Shown here piece by piece: positions 1 to 7,254 of a stretch of DNA of 26,267 nucleotides. Origin of the DNA: a bacterium. GTDB lineage: Bacteria > Patescibacteriota > Minisyncoccia > UBA6257 > Colwellbacteraceae. The notes under the pieces are model-generated. The model was not told the origin of the DNA. It worked only from the letters and a program-made list of their open reading frames with translations, and searched no databases. Both the position numbers and the translations under genes were made by a program. Numbering within the stretch: the first letter of the stretch is position 1; each line of letters begins with the position of its first letter. Where the stretch lies: positions 1 through 26,267 of the forward strand of contig JAKCBB010000001.1 in NCBI GenBank assembly GCA_021839365.1, written 5' to 3'.

Positions 1-699
1 AACGACCCTTCCTTAACCCCCTTCATACACGGACTCGTAGGATACTGGCCCCTCAATGAGGGATCTGGGACGACGGCGTACGACGACTCCGGATGGGGGA
101 ACAACCTTAATATATATCCATCGACTTATATCACCTGGACAACTGGATTAAATAACCAATACGGAACTCATTACTCATCCTCCTCGGCCACCGGTTGCGT
201 TAATGGTGGATATGCTATTAATACGACCTCGTTATCCAGTCAGATAACCAATCTACCTTCCGGCAGCTTCTCTGTTAGCGGTTGGGGGTATAACGGCATA
301 GGTCAAGGAGCCTTGATTCATATGCGGGGGAGTGATTATGATCCGGCTTGTGGTAGCGATGGTCTATGGATGCAATTCAGTTCCGGATGTATAGCAAACT
401 CAAGTCAAAACTACAACACCCTTTTGTGGTCTCCGGGATCCGGCAATTCCTGGCATATGTATACTTATGTTTTTAACCTGCCGGCATTAGAACAATATTC
501 TTATCGAGACGGGACGCTAATAGTTGAAAACAGCCTTCCCAGTGGAAGTTATGGAACCTTCTCAGACATAAATATAGGTGATTATGAGTCGGATTGCGAA
601 GACGTTTCTTCGGGAACCAACCTTAATGGCTTCCGAGTATATAGAGACGCTCTTACGGCGTCTCAGATCCAAGCGATCTATAACGTGGAGAAGCCGTAG
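1..699 (+). CDS. LamG-like surface protein, C-terminal part (5' end outside window)
   Basis: The frame is open from the first base of the window to TAG at 697-699, so this is the last 232 residues of a longer protein; the ATG at 313 is internal. The opening residues GLVGYWPLNEGSG followed by a D-S-G-x-G-N-N stretch are the typical first strands of a LamG/concanavalin-A-like jelly roll, and the end (DALTASQIQAIYN) is the usual last strand-helix of that fold. Such domains bind carbohydrate or protein ligands outside the cell. In Patescibacteria they often sit at the C-terminus of pseudopilin-like or long surface proteins, but the N-terminus is not visible here, so that is inference. The protein is rich in Ser, Gly, Thr and Tyr, as expected for an exported protein. 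It converges on the next gene with only 7 nt between stops and no clear terminator. Confidence 0.85.
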   Translation, partial: NDPSLTPFIHGLVGYWPLNEGSGTTAYDDSGWGNNLNIYPSTYITWTTGLNNQYGTHYSSSSATGCVNGGYAINTTSLSSQITNLPSGSFSVSGWGYNGIGQGALIHMRGSDYDPACGSDGLWMQFSSGCIANSSQNYNTLLWSPGSGNSWHMYTYVFNLPALEQYSYRDGTLIVENSLPSGSYGTFSDINIGDYESDCEDVSSGTNLNGFRVYRDALTASQIQAIYNVEKP

Positions 700-706
700 A
701 ATTATG

Positions 707-1768
707 TTATTGGTATTGTATAAAACTCGGCTGAGGACTTAGTTTTAAAACCTCCTGCGGAGTCATCAGATGGCCGCCCGTTCCGGCGTCGTTTTTGAAG
801 AATAGCTTGAATCCGGTAAATTGAACCGGCTCACCTGCTATAAAGTCCTTATAAGTTCTTATTTTCATAGGCGGCGGGCCGAATCCGTCCATATCCATAA
901 CTATCTCGACCTGCGGCAGAGGCTGTATTTTTTTATAATTAGTAACCATAGCCTGCGTGAACCGGTGCACCACGAGTATTTTTGGCGGAAGATTATATTC
1001 TTTTACCACCTCCGCTAAGAAATTGGCCGCGAAGTTGATATCCGAAGCGTCCATAGTACCTATAACCGTTCCGGGAACGTGCCCTCCCCACATATCGAAT
1101 TCCGGATCAAGGCACAATTCCACGTTAGCCTGTTCCAAGTACTTCTTTAGCAAAGGCACCTCGGTTTCGACATTGCTTTGTCCAACTTGCACATCCAGAA
1201 ACACCAGTCCGTGGATTTGAACGGCCATGCTTATCGCTTTGTCTATTTGGTTCTGCGGCATGCGCAGTCTGTATTTTCCGTCCAGTCCGGGATGATTTTG
1301 CGCGGCTACGGCTATGTAGTCTATTGCCGGAATTACCGGAGTCGACGGATCCGCGGCTTGCCACTCAGCGACCGTATCCTGGAGCATTTTTAGGACTTGA
1401 TCCGGCGGATATTCTCCCAAGATTCCCATTTGTTGTGAATAAAAGTTACCGTAATAAGCGACGACGCGGTTAAAGGGAAATATCGCCCCTCCGTCCGGAT
1501 AAACGGTTTTTACCGGCCAGAGTTTCGGCGTTGATGTCGTAGAGGTCGCGGTAGAACTGCTTACGCCCAGGTTGGCTAATTCCAAAAGTTTTGCGTTGTA
1601 AGCCGCTATGTCTAACTGAGGATATTTAGAGGGGTTAAAAGCGCTTGGCGTCGATGTAACGCCTGGATCGACAAGCGTTACGTGCGGCAATTTAGCAATG
1701 GCAAAAAAAGCGGCCAAGATACCCGCTATAATTCCAGCCGGAATAAAATACGACCTGAAAAACCCCAT
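707..1768 (-). CDS. Membrane-anchored exported protein of unknown function
   Basis: I do not recognise this 353-residue protein. An ATG at 1768 is preferred over the in-frame ATG at 1900: it is followed at once by a hydrophobic segment (about residues 8-26, rich in Ile, Ala and Gly), a plausible promoter lies 10 nt upstream, and the extra 44 residues look non-coding. After the anchor comes a Ser/Thr/Pro-rich linker (about 30-80), then a globular domain of roughly 270 residues. That domain has alternating hydrophobic strand-like stretches (FLDVQVGQ, ELCLDPEFDMWGG, ILVVHRF, VEIVMDMDGFG). The pattern resembles a TIM-barrel hydrolase-like fold with acidic residues at strand ends, but no family signature is certain. 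It is probably held on the outer face of the membrane. It is divergent from the gene at 1925. Confidence 0.75.
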   Translation of the reverse strand: MGFFRSYFIPAGIIAGILAAFFAIAKLPHVTLVDPGVTSTPSAFNPSKYPQLDIAAYNAKLLELANLGVSSSTATSTTSTPKLWPVKTVYPDGGAIFPFNRVVAYYGNFYSQQMGILGEYPPDQVLKMLQDTVAEWQAADPSTPVIPAIDYIAVAAQNHPGLDGKYRLRMPQNQIDKAISMAVQIHGLVFLDVQVGQSNVETEVPLLKKYLEQANVELCLDPEFDMWGGHVPGTVIGTMDASDINFAANFLAEVVKEYNLPPKILVVHRFTQAMVTNYKKIQPLPQVEIVMDMDGFGPPPMKIRTYKDFIAGEPVQFTGFKLFFKNDAGTGGHLMTPQEVLKLSPQPSFIQYQ

Positions 1769-1778
1769 AGATTGTTGT

Positions 1779-1807
1779 ACTATCGCATATTTACAATTAA
1801 ACGACAA
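1779..1807 (-). promoter_or_regulatory. Promoter for the 707-1768 gene
   Basis: On the minus strand TTGTCG (1807-1802), 17 nt, then GATAGT (1784-1779), with TG one base before the -10 box (extended -10). The ATG at 1768 begins 10 nt after the -10 box, so the transcript would have almost no leader. This supports the start at 1768. The boxes each match consensus at four of six positions; no experiment supports it. Confidence 0.45.
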
Positions 1808-1814
1808 CCGGGGG

Positions 1815-1843
1815 TTTACTCTATGTTTAAAAAATGATATTTT
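1815..1843 (+). promoter_or_regulatory. Promoter for the 1925-2503 gene
   Basis: TTTACT (1815-1820), 17 nt, TATTTT (1838-1843), with TG at 1835-1836 giving an extended -10. Transcription would begin near 1850 and give a leader of about 75 nt carrying the SD site at 1909-1916. It is divergent from the promoter at 1779-1807. Confidence 0.45.
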
Positions 1844-1924
1844 TTCCGGAATAGTCGCAGAAGCTGATTGGAAAGGAAGTCCGCTGCTTTGCCTGTACAT
1901 TTTTGATTGGAGGAGGATGAATGA

Positions 1925-2503
1925 ATGGCTCTTGCTGCAGGAACGTATTCAGGCGGATTTGTTTACAATGTTAAATCTCCTGATCCGCGGCTGACAACCG
2001 ACGATATCAGGAAGAGACTTAATAATCGCGGCGTTCTCATCGATGACGGGATCAATAACAATAACTTTCCGCTCGCACGGCACAGGCAAGAAGAAATCGA
2101 CGTAGGAATAATAAGCGTCGGCCCGACGAAAGAATATGAGTGGAAACAACGTCTTCTGGAAGCCGGTTTAGACGCCCCCCTGCCGGAGCATGCGGTCTGG
2201 TTTATTAACAGATACTCGGAAAAGGGGTTGTCAGGCGGCGTTTCCGGGCATCGTTTCCCGCATAGGCAGTTCGAGGAACCGTTCATCCTTTTTCCGCACA
2301 AACCCATAGACGGATGGTGGCCGTATAGTTCGGATGAAAAACGATACCCCCCAAGCGGCCTTGTCTTGTGTGTGTCCTTTTTCCCGTCTGTGCACGAAGT
2401 ATTCCTGCGGTCTACCTACGGCGGTTTTACTGGCGCTTTCAGGATAGCTGGAGTTGTTCCTCAAGCTGGTCGCGGTAAGCCGAATGGCTGGCGCCCGTAC
2501 TAA
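1925..2503 (+). CDS. Hypothetical protein (192 aa) with very strong ribosome-binding site
   Basis: I do not recognise this protein. The start at 1925 is set by the SD sequence GGAGGAGG at 1909-1916, 8 nt upstream; the ATG at 1921 is out of frame and too close. There is no signal peptide, membrane segment or cysteine cluster. The chain is rich in Pro, Gly, Arg and aromatics, especially in the second half (WFINRYSEKG, DGWWPYSSDEKRYPP, YGGFTGAFRIAG), suggesting a soluble, compact fold. It stands alone between its own promoter and a strong terminator that contains its stop codon, so it is a monocistronic unit. That self-contained layout with strong expression signals suggests real, possibly high expression. 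Function unknown. Confidence 0.72.
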   Translation: MALAAGTYSGGFVYNVKSPDPRLTTDDIRKRLNNRGVLIDDGINNNNFPLARHRQEEIDVGIISVGPTKEYEWKQRLLEAGLDAPLPEHAVWFINRYSEKGLSGGVSGHRFPHRQFEEPFILFPHKPIDGWWPYSSDEKRYPPSGLVLCVSFFPSVHEVFLRSTYGGFTGAFRIAGVVPQAGRGKPNGWRPY

Positions 2504-2526
2504 AAAGTACGGGCGCTTTCATTTTT
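2491..2526 (+). terminator. Intrinsic terminator overlapping the stop codon of the 1925-2503 gene
   Basis: A perfect 10-bp stem, GCGCCCGTAC (2491-2500) with GTACGGGCGC (2507-2516), and a 6-nt loop TAAAAA whose first three bases are the TAA stop codon. It is followed by TTTCATTTTT. The last three codons lie in the 5' arm. Confidence 0.9.
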
Positions 2527-2560
2527 AAAGCAAAGGCCCCACATTGATTTGTGAGGCCTT
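2525..2560 (-). terminator. Intrinsic terminator of the 2577-2759 gene
   Basis: On the minus strand an 11-bp stem with one mismatch, AAGGCCTCACA (2560-2550) with TGTGGGGCCTT (2543-2533), a 6-nt loop, then TTGCTTT. It lies just downstream of the minus-strand stop at 2577. With the plus-strand terminator beside it, it separates two convergent genes. Confidence 0.75.
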
Positions 2561-2576
2561 AATAGGGGCAGACTTA

Positions 2577-2759
2577 TCAGAATTCCCCATGAATGGGACA
2601 GATTGCCCTACTCTTGAAGAAATGCGGCCGCCGCGATAACACTTTGTTGTCATTGCAGAGAGGACATTGCGGAAACCTTCGATTTTCTACAAAAAGAAAC
2701 AAACCGAGCACTGCCAAGAGGGTAGCCCAAGAGCCAAGAATCACCAGGAACATATGCAC
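2577..2759 (-). CDS. Small membrane protein with a C-terminal Cys/His zinc-binding-like motif
   Basis: A 60-residue protein beginning at GTG 2759, chosen because AGGAGG at 2773-2768 lies exactly 8 nt upstream. An earlier in-frame GTG at 2768 overlaps the SD, and the ATG at 2753 is 14 nt from it. One hydrophobic helix fills about residues 4-23, followed by a basic stretch and then CPLC (about 32-35) and, some 20 residues later, CPIHGEF at the C-terminus. C-x2-C plus C-x2-H could bind one metal ion, as in short zinc ribbons. The expected topology is an N-terminal membrane anchor with a small cytosolic metal-binding tail. It has its own consensus-like promoter and terminator. Family unknown. Confidence 0.68.
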   Translation of the reverse strand: MHMFLVILGSWATLLAVLGLFLFVENRRFPQCPLCNDNKVLSRRPHFFKSRAICPIHGEF

Positions 2760-2794
2760 GACCCTCACCTCCTAAGGCTTGGATCCATAAGCTT

Positions 2795-2823
2795 AGAATA
2801 GTGTTCTTTATTGCGGTTGTCAA
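2795..2823 (-). promoter_or_regulatory. Promoter for the 2577-2759 small membrane protein
   Basis: Minus strand TTGACA (2823-2818, perfect -35), 17 nt, TATTCT (2800-2795). Transcription should begin near 2788, leaving a leader of about 30 nt with the AGGAGG site. This is one of the two perfect TTGACA boxes I found in the window. Confidence 0.7.
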
Positions 2824-2858
2824 AGCGAACTTCCTGCTTATGTTTGTGGTTTCTGTAT

Positions 2859-3956
2859 TTAACTTATCTCCAGTCCGAGGTTCCGGACGGTTTCTTTTTG
2901 GTGCAGGTAATATTCGATTAACTTTTTCTTATTGACTAGCAGGTATAGACATAGATAAGCCGGGACGGTAATCCAGATGAGGCTGGTGTATGGATAAAAA
3001 ATCCAAATCGTCAAATCGATGACTACCCAGTGGTAAATGTAAATTCCTAAAGTCCTGTCTCCTAGAAGGCGGCCCGCGGCAAGCGCTCCCCTAACCCATT
3101 TATTTCTGAATTTTTCGACAAATCCGAAGAAGTACAGGAAAAAGCCAAGCATAAAAACACCGAAAGATATAAAGTACGGCGAGAGAGGAAACTCGTGATC
3201 GCTTATGGCCAATGACTGATGGAGCAGGATTATTTTTACCCCGTAAAAAGCAGTGAGGACGAATCCAGTGAGCAATATCTGCGCTCTTTGTTTTTCAAAA
3301 CCGACCTGTGCCAGAAAAAATCCTACAAGAAACGGGACAAGCCATAAAACTATCGGAAACAGGACATAGCCGTTAGCGTAAAGAAAATCGATGATCGGAG
3401 AAACCGTATTTGGAATAGCTGTCCAGTAATTTATGGCGAAGAAACCAAGAGCGGAAGCGGCTATTACCAGCTTCGGCCGGTGCATTTTTCTGCTGATCAG
3501 AAGAAAAACAGGAGAAACGGCAAGCAGGAACGGATAAGTTATGAGGACGGTAATAGGAACCGAAAAACTGTGGAATGTGAGTATGTTAGGAACGGTGAGC
3601 GTTCCTATTTTAATGAATTGCCCGTAAAACGGTTCCGTTTTGAAATTAAAAACAAGGAGCTTAACTATGCTGTATAAATAATAAATAAAAAGAAGCTGGC
3701 CGGCGCGGTAAAGCAGTCTTTTAAAAAACTGAGACACTGATTTCCTTTCGTACGCTACAAACGTTACGCTTCCTCCAACAAGGACGAATAATAGAACCGC
3801 GGAGTGCAAAACGTCGTCGAAGGCGCGGATTATAACAGTCTGGCTTATGTTGGACCAGTCTATAAGGTGAATAAGAATGATACCGATTATGGCGATTCCC
3901 TTTATATAAGAAATATAGAGATTTCTTCCTTTGTCTGATATTTGTGGGTTGTTCAT
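2859..3956 (-). CDS. Acyltransferase-3 / DUF1624-like integral membrane protein
   Basis: A 365-residue polytopic protein with about ten hydrophobic helices spread over its whole length. The N-terminus RNLYISYIKGIAIIGIILIH, followed shortly by D-W, matches the first helix of the acyltransferase-3 superfamily, where a conserved Arg and a His at the end of helix 1 mark the catalytic side. Later helices and the HWVVIDLTIWI segment near residue 310 fit the same superfamily. Members move acyl groups onto sugars, peptidoglycan or other envelope polymers from the membrane; the substrate here cannot be told. The start is ATG 3956; the preceding in-frame TTG is unlikely. A TATAAT box ends 12 nt before it. 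The gene is monocistronic, downstream of the ArsR gene on the same strand with a 254-nt gap. Confidence 0.75.
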   Translation of the reverse strand: MNNPQISDKGRNLYISYIKGIAIIGIILIHLIDWSNISQTVIIRAFDDVLHSAVLLFVLVGGSVTFVAYERKSVSQFFKRLLYRAGQLLFIYYLYSIVKLLVFNFKTEPFYGQFIKIGTLTVPNILTFHSFSVPITVLITYPFLLAVSPVFLLISRKMHRPKLVIAASALGFFAINYWTAIPNTVSPIIDFLYANGYVLFPIVLWLVPFLVGFFLAQVGFEKQRAQILLTGFVLTAFYGVKIILLHQSLAISDHEFPLSPYFISFGVFMLGFFLYFFGFVEKFRNKWVRGALAAGRLLGDRTLGIYIYHWVVIDLTIWIFYPYTSLIWITVPAYLCLYLLVNKKKLIEYYLHQKETVRNLGLEIS

Positions 3957-3968
3957 CAACTTACTAAA

Positions 3969-3974
3969 ATTATA
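3969..3974 (-). promoter_or_regulatory. -10 box of the membrane acyltransferase gene
   Basis: A perfect TATAAT on the minus strand ends 12 nt before ATG 3956, so the leader would be only about 5 nt. No good -35 is seen at the usual spacing; the upstream DNA is A/T-rich. Confidence 0.45.
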
Positions 3975-4018
3975 GTAAAAAATTAAAGAAAACTATGCGT
4001 ATACGAATAGCTTACCGA

Positions 4019-4034
4019 TCAACTATATAGTTGA
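4019..4034. promoter_or_regulatory. Perfect 16-bp palindrome, possible operator
   Basis: TCAACTATATAGTTGA reads the same on both strands. It lies about 45 bp upstream of the TATAAT box of the acyltransferase gene and about 180 bp past the stop of the ArsR-type gene. ArsR dimers bind short A/T-rich palindromes of this kind, so it is a candidate site for the neighbouring regulator. That link is inference. Confidence 0.35.
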
Positions 4035-4121
4035 CCAGTCAGCAGATAAAAAGCACCGTCCACGCGTCGAGAGGTGATCTTATACAAACTAACACTATAG
4101 ACCGCATAGAAGATGGAGACC

Positions 4122-4201
4122 GTAGAAGCGTGTAACTTTCACTCTAAAAGAAAGCTCTTCTACTGGATAAAACGGCGCCATCCGCTCTGTTCGGACTTTT
4201 T
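4122..4201 (+). other. Hairpin cluster in the acyltransferase-ArsR gap; possible small RNA
   Basis: GTAGAAG (4122-4128) pairs with CTTCTAC (4157-4163), and inside it CTTTC (4136-4140) pairs with GAAAG (4150-4154). A second short stem, TCCG/CGGA (4181-4195), is followed by CTTTTTA, like a weak plus-strand terminator. The only nearby -10-like box is TATAGA at 4096-4101, without a convincing -35. No ORF spans this 254-nt gap. It may be a small RNA, or just the 3' region of the arsR transcript. Confidence 0.25.
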
Positions 4202-4213
4202 AGGCAATGGTTC

Positions 4214-4540
4214 CTATACCACAAGATGGTGTTTGCGCAAATCGTGGAGTATTTTGCACGGCTCCACTATTCTTGGATCAACTATCTTGTAAAAAACATT
4301 CAATCCCGAACGGCGGGTGTGAACTATGCCGTTATGGCGCAGGAGGGCCAGGTGTTGGGATAGGTTAGCTTTCGGAAGTTTGGTTATGTTTAAAAGATCC
4401 TCGACCGACCGCTCGCCGGATTTAAGGATATTGAGGATTTCAAGCCTTTTAGGATTGGCTAAAAGACTGTAAATATGGGAGTTCTTTTGATAAGCCTCCT
4501 TGGGAAGAGGAGATTTATTCTTTGATATCTTCTGAACCAT
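4214..4540 (-). CDS. ArsR-family winged helix-turn-helix repressor
   Basis: A 108-residue protein of normal ArsR/SmtB length. The winged helix runs from about residue 24 to 90: ANPKRLEILNILKSGERS is the first helix pair, LPKANLSQHLALLRHNGIV the recognition helix, and RRSGLNVFYKI the wing. The classic metal-site cysteines of ArsR/SmtB (ELCVCDL-type in helix 3) are absent; the only Cys (about residue 96, in EPCKIL) is near the C-terminus, so it probably senses something other than thiophilic metals, or nothing. A TAGAAT box ends 6 nt before ATG 4540, implying a leaderless transcript. It is divergent from the Fe-S/NrdDG operon, with 243 nt between start codons, and could regulate it, itself or the downstream acyltransferase gene; the sequence does not decide. 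Confidence 0.88.
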   Translation of the reverse strand: MVQKISKNKSPLPKEAYQKNSHIYSLLANPKRLEILNILKSGERSVEDLLNITKLPKANLSQHLALLRHNGIVHTRRSGLNVFYKIVDPRIVEPCKILHDLRKHHLVV

Positions 4541-4546
4541 TTAGCT

Positions 4547-4552
4547 ATTCTA
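4547..4552 (-). promoter_or_regulatory. -10 box of the ArsR-type gene
   Basis: TAGAAT on the minus strand ends 6 nt before the ATG, which places the expected transcription start at or next to the start codon. The 6-mer at the -35 position (TGGCAA, 17 nt away) is poor. Confidence 0.45.
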
Positions 4553-4704
4553 CACTTATTTATCGGAGTTTGCCATAGATAATAGGGCGGATGTTTATCG
4601 GTTTCTTTATTGCGAACCTGTATAAATTTCATAAGGGAAACGTGGAAAATACAGTATTAGAAAGGAGTACGGGTTATCCACAGTTTCTATTCACCGGGCC
4701 GCGG

Positions 4705-4710
4705 TATAAT
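4705..4710 (+). promoter_or_regulatory. -10 box likely driving the Fe-S/NrdDG operon
   Basis: A perfect TATAAT, preceded by a GC-rich block and no clear -35, so it may need an activator. The leader would be about 67 nt. It contains an inverted repeat TACGAA (4722-4727) / TTCGTA (4750-4755) and a 7-codon mini-ORF (ATG 4773 to TAA 4794-4796) that overlaps the desulfurase start. A weaker alternative is TAATAT at 4769-4774, which would fit the near-leaderless pattern of other genes here. Confidence 0.4.
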
Positions 4711-4783
4711 AGTTTCATAGTTACGAAATATCTAAAAATATCGGGTTAATTCGTATCACTATCGGAACTAATATGTCAAACAA

Positions 4784-6037
4784 ATGCCAGCGCTAAAGCA
4801 GCAAGAAAAACGCCTAAACGGAACACTCCTTTCCGAAAAGAAAAGCCTGCGCGAGGTCTATTTGGACCATGCCGCGACTACTTATGTAGATAGAGCGGTA
4901 TTTATGGCCATGGCGCCGTATTTCAGCGAATACTTCGGCAACCCTTCTTCTTTATACAGGCTGGGACGAGAGGCTAGAGGCGTTATGGAAAAATCGAGGG
5001 CGGAAGTCGCAGAAATACTAGGCGCGGAACCGGACGAGATTGTTTTTACGGGTTCGGGAACAGAAGCGGACAATTTGGCTGTTACGGGAGTGGCAAGGGC
5101 TTATAAATCTTCCGGAAAGCACATCATCGTCTCGAGCATCGAACACCACGCCGTATTGGAATCCTCTGAGAAAATGAAGAAGGAGGGCTTTGAAGTTACG
5201 ATTGTGGGCGTCAACGCAGACGGGACAATTAAGATGGATGAATTAAGGAAATCTTTACGCCAGGATACAACGTTGGTTTCCATAATGTACGCGAACAATG
5301 AAATCGGAACGATAGAGCCAATTCGCGAGATTGCTGACTTAATAAAAGATTTCCGGATTAAAAACGGCCGCAATCCCTTTTCAGCTTTACCCGTCTTTCA
5401 TACGGACGCCTGTCAAGCGGCCGGAGCATTGCCCCTTAACGTCGATAAGCTTGGCATCGACCTTATGACGCTTAACGGCGGTAAGATTTACGGCCCGAAG
5501 GGAGTGGGATGTTTGTATCGCCGCAAATGGGTGAAACTCGATCCGCATATAGTCGGCGGCGGCCAAGAAAAAAATATACGTTCAGGGACGGAAAGCGTCG
5601 CGCTTATCGTAGGTTTTGCCAAAGCTTTGTCGCTTGCGGTTAGGAACGCAGATAAAGAGAACATGCGGCTTAAGACTATACGGGATTACTTTATAGACCT
5701 CCTTATCTCTTCTATTCCCCGCACAACGCTTAATGGACACCCGGATAAGCGGCTTCCGAACAATGTGAATATATCGATATTCGGAATTGAGGGCGAATCT
5801 ATGGTCCTAGCGCTTGATGCTTTGGGCATTTCCGTCTCTACAGGTTCGGCCTGCGCCGCCAGGTCCTTATTGCCCTCTCATGTTCTGCTGGCAATAGGGC
5901 TTTCGCCGGAACTCGCTCACGGGAGTCTGCGCATGACCCTCGGCAGAAAGACAACAAAGGCCGACGTAGACCGCGTTATGAAGGTTTTGCCAGACGTGGT
6001 CGAAAAATTAAGAAGAATATCCCCCATTCGGTTATGA
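4784..6037 (+). CDS. iscS: Cysteine desulfurase (IscS/NifS class V aminotransferase)
   Basis: This PLP enzyme takes sulfur from cysteine and passes it, as a persulfide, to the scaffold encoded next. The 417-residue chain has the full family pattern: YLDHAATT (26-33), GTEADN (92-97), EHHAV with the PLP-stacking His (120-124), HTDACQ with the pyridine-binding Asp208, the PLP lysine Lys234 in NGGKIYGPKG, RSGTE (266-270), and the catalytic Cys357 in TGSACAARS on the mobile loop. The usual His before the PLP lysine is Gly here. About 20 residues precede the family's normal start (REVYLDHAATT), so the true start may be later, though no better start codon is visible. It is the first gene of a five-gene operon. 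Its TGA stop overlaps the next ATG (ATGA). It could equally be named nifS. Confidence 0.95.
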   Translation: MPALKQQEKRLNGTLLSEKKSLREVYLDHAATTYVDRAVFMAMAPYFSEYFGNPSSLYRLGREARGVMEKSRAEVAEILGAEPDEIVFTGSGTEADNLAVTGVARAYKSSGKHIIVSSIEHHAVLESSEKMKKEGFEVTIVGVNADGTIKMDELRKSLRQDTTLVSIMYANNEIGTIEPIREIADLIKDFRIKNGRNPFSALPVFHTDACQAAGALPLNVDKLGIDLMTLNGGKIYGPKGVGCLYRRKWVKLDPHIVGGGQEKNIRSGTESVALIVGFAKALSLAVRNADKENMRLKTIRDYFIDLLISSIPRTTLNGHPDKRLPNNVNISIFGIEGESMVLALDALGISVSTGSACAARSLLPSHVLLAIGLSPELAHGSLRMTLGRKTTKADVDRVMKVLPDVVEKLRRISPIRL

Positions 6038-6522
6038 AGGACACAAAAGAAAAAAAGAAGAAAACGCCTGACGTGATGGTTTGCGATACCCAAGACGGAT
6101 GGCTGTACACCGAAACGGTCAAGGATCACTTTTTCCATCCGCGCAACATTCTGCTTGATGATGCCGGATACGAGGCGGACGGCATCGGACTTGTCGGGAG
6201 CGCGGCCTGCGGAGATATGATGCTTGTCTGGATAAAAGTTGATCCAAAGACGGAAAAAATCACCGATTGTAAGTGGCGTACGTTCGGATGCGCTTCTGCT
6301 ATCGCGTCAACCTCAATGATGTCCGTGATGGTCACGGAAAACGGAGGGATGCCGCTTTCCGAAGCCATACATTTGAAACCCCAACATATTCTTGCCCGGC
6401 TGGGCGGATTGCCCGAGAGGAAGTTCCACTGCTCGGTTTTGGGGCAGGAGGCTTTGAGAGACGCGATAGAAAACTACTATAGCCGGACATCAGGAAATAA
6501 GAAGGAAAAAAATGAACGATAA
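6034..6522 (+). CDS. iscU: Fe-S cluster scaffold protein (IscU/NifU N-terminal type)
   Basis: This protein assembles [2Fe-2S]/[4Fe-4S] clusters from the desulfurase's sulfur and hands them to apoproteins. The 162-residue chain shows the three cluster ligands in order: Cys59 in AACGDMM, with the conserved Asp61; Cys86 in FGCASAIASTS; and Cys133 in KFHCSVLGQEAL, with His132 beside it. The N-terminal VKDHFFHPRN is the usual start of the fold. The LPPVK motif recognised by HscA is not present; the equivalent stretch reads LPERK, so an Hsc chaperone step is doubtful. A Lys-rich leader (1-15) and a charged tail extend the usual ~130-residue fold. The start overlaps the desulfurase stop by 4 nt, and the end overlaps the next start by 11 nt, which implies translational coupling. 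Confidence 0.93.
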   Translation: MKDTKEKKKKTPDVMVCDTQDGWLYTETVKDHFFHPRNILLDDAGYEADGIGLVGSAACGDMMLVWIKVDPKTEKITDCKWRTFGCASAIASTSMMSVMVTENGGMPLSEAIHLKPQHILARLGGLPERKFHCSVLGQEALRDAIENYYSRTSGNKKEKNER

Positions 6523-7249
6523 ATCCGGAAAAAATATTTTCATCGTAAAGAAACGCGAGGTGCTCAATCCGGATGTTGTCAGACTGGAGTTTGTTCCCGA
6601 GGACGGCGGACCCGTAAAATTCAAAGCCGGGCAGTATATAACCTTGTATTTTTTAGACAGCAGCTTCGGTTGGCAGGGAAAATCATACAGCATCGCCAGC
6701 ACTCCTGGCGAGGCGGTGTCGGACGGAGGGTTTATTTCGATAATTGTAAGAAAAATCGGCGGATTCTCCGGCGCGCTCCACGAACTGAAAATCGGAGATA
6801 AGGTAAAGATCGAAGGGCCGACAGGATATTTCTATCCCTCGCCAAAGGCCGACAGATTGGTTTTTATCGCCGCCGGAATAGGGGTCTCCCCTTTCTGGAG
6901 CATTATTAAATCGTTCAAGAGTACCGGCGAACTTAAGAATAAGAAAATTATTCTTCTTTATAGCAATAGAACCAGGGCAAGCGCTGTCTTTTTCGACGAA
7001 CTTAACGAAATGGCGGTAAATAATGACAATCTTAAAGTAATACACTTTTTGACCAGAAGCGACGGGGAAAACGCAAGCGCTCAGGAACTTCATCGTATAG
7101 ACGGAGAAGCTCTGACAAAATATACTTCTTCCCCGCCGGAGGATGAGTATCTCATATGCGGCCCTATAGGATTCGTAAATGATATGTGGGGCGCGCTTAA
7201 AGAGAAAAAGATTCCGGAAGAAAAAATAATAACAGAAGCGTTTTACTAA
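6512..7249 (+). CDS. FAD/NAD(P)-binding oxidoreductase (ferredoxin/flavodoxin reductase type)
   Basis: A 245-residue member of the ferredoxin-NADP reductase superfamily. The FAD domain (about 5-105) has KAGQYITL and KSYSIAST (57-64), the R-x-Y-S flavin motif with Lys for Arg, plus GGFSGALHELKIGD and EGPTG. The nucleotide domain has AAGIGVSPF (121-129), LLYSNRT and the CGP motif (Cys216). The chain ends in an aromatic residue (AFY), as in plant-type reductases, where it stacks on FAD. There is no [2Fe-2S] domain. It would pass electrons from NAD(P)H to a small carrier. Its place between the Fe-S genes and nrdD/nrdG suggests it feeds electrons, directly or through an unlinked ferredoxin or flavodoxin, to the radical-SAM activase. 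That role is inference; no carrier gene is in the operon. Confidence 0.88.
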   Translation: MNDKSGKNIFIVKKREVLNPDVVRLEFVPEDGGPVKFKAGQYITLYFLDSSFGWQGKSYSIASTPGEAVSDGGFISIIVRKIGGFSGALHELKIGDKVKIEGPTGYFYPSPKADRLVFIAAGIGVSPFWSIIKSFKSTGELKNKKIILLYSNRTRASAVFFDELNEMAVNNDNLKVIHFLTRSDGENASAQELHRIDGEALTKYTSSPPEDEYLICGPIGFVNDMWGALKEKKIPEEKIITEAFY

Positions 7250-7254
7250 AAATC

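Noticed and set aside
1769..1900. Upstream extension of the 707-1768 gene to ATG 1900
   Set aside because: The added residues precede the membrane anchor, look non-coding and overlap both divergent promoters.
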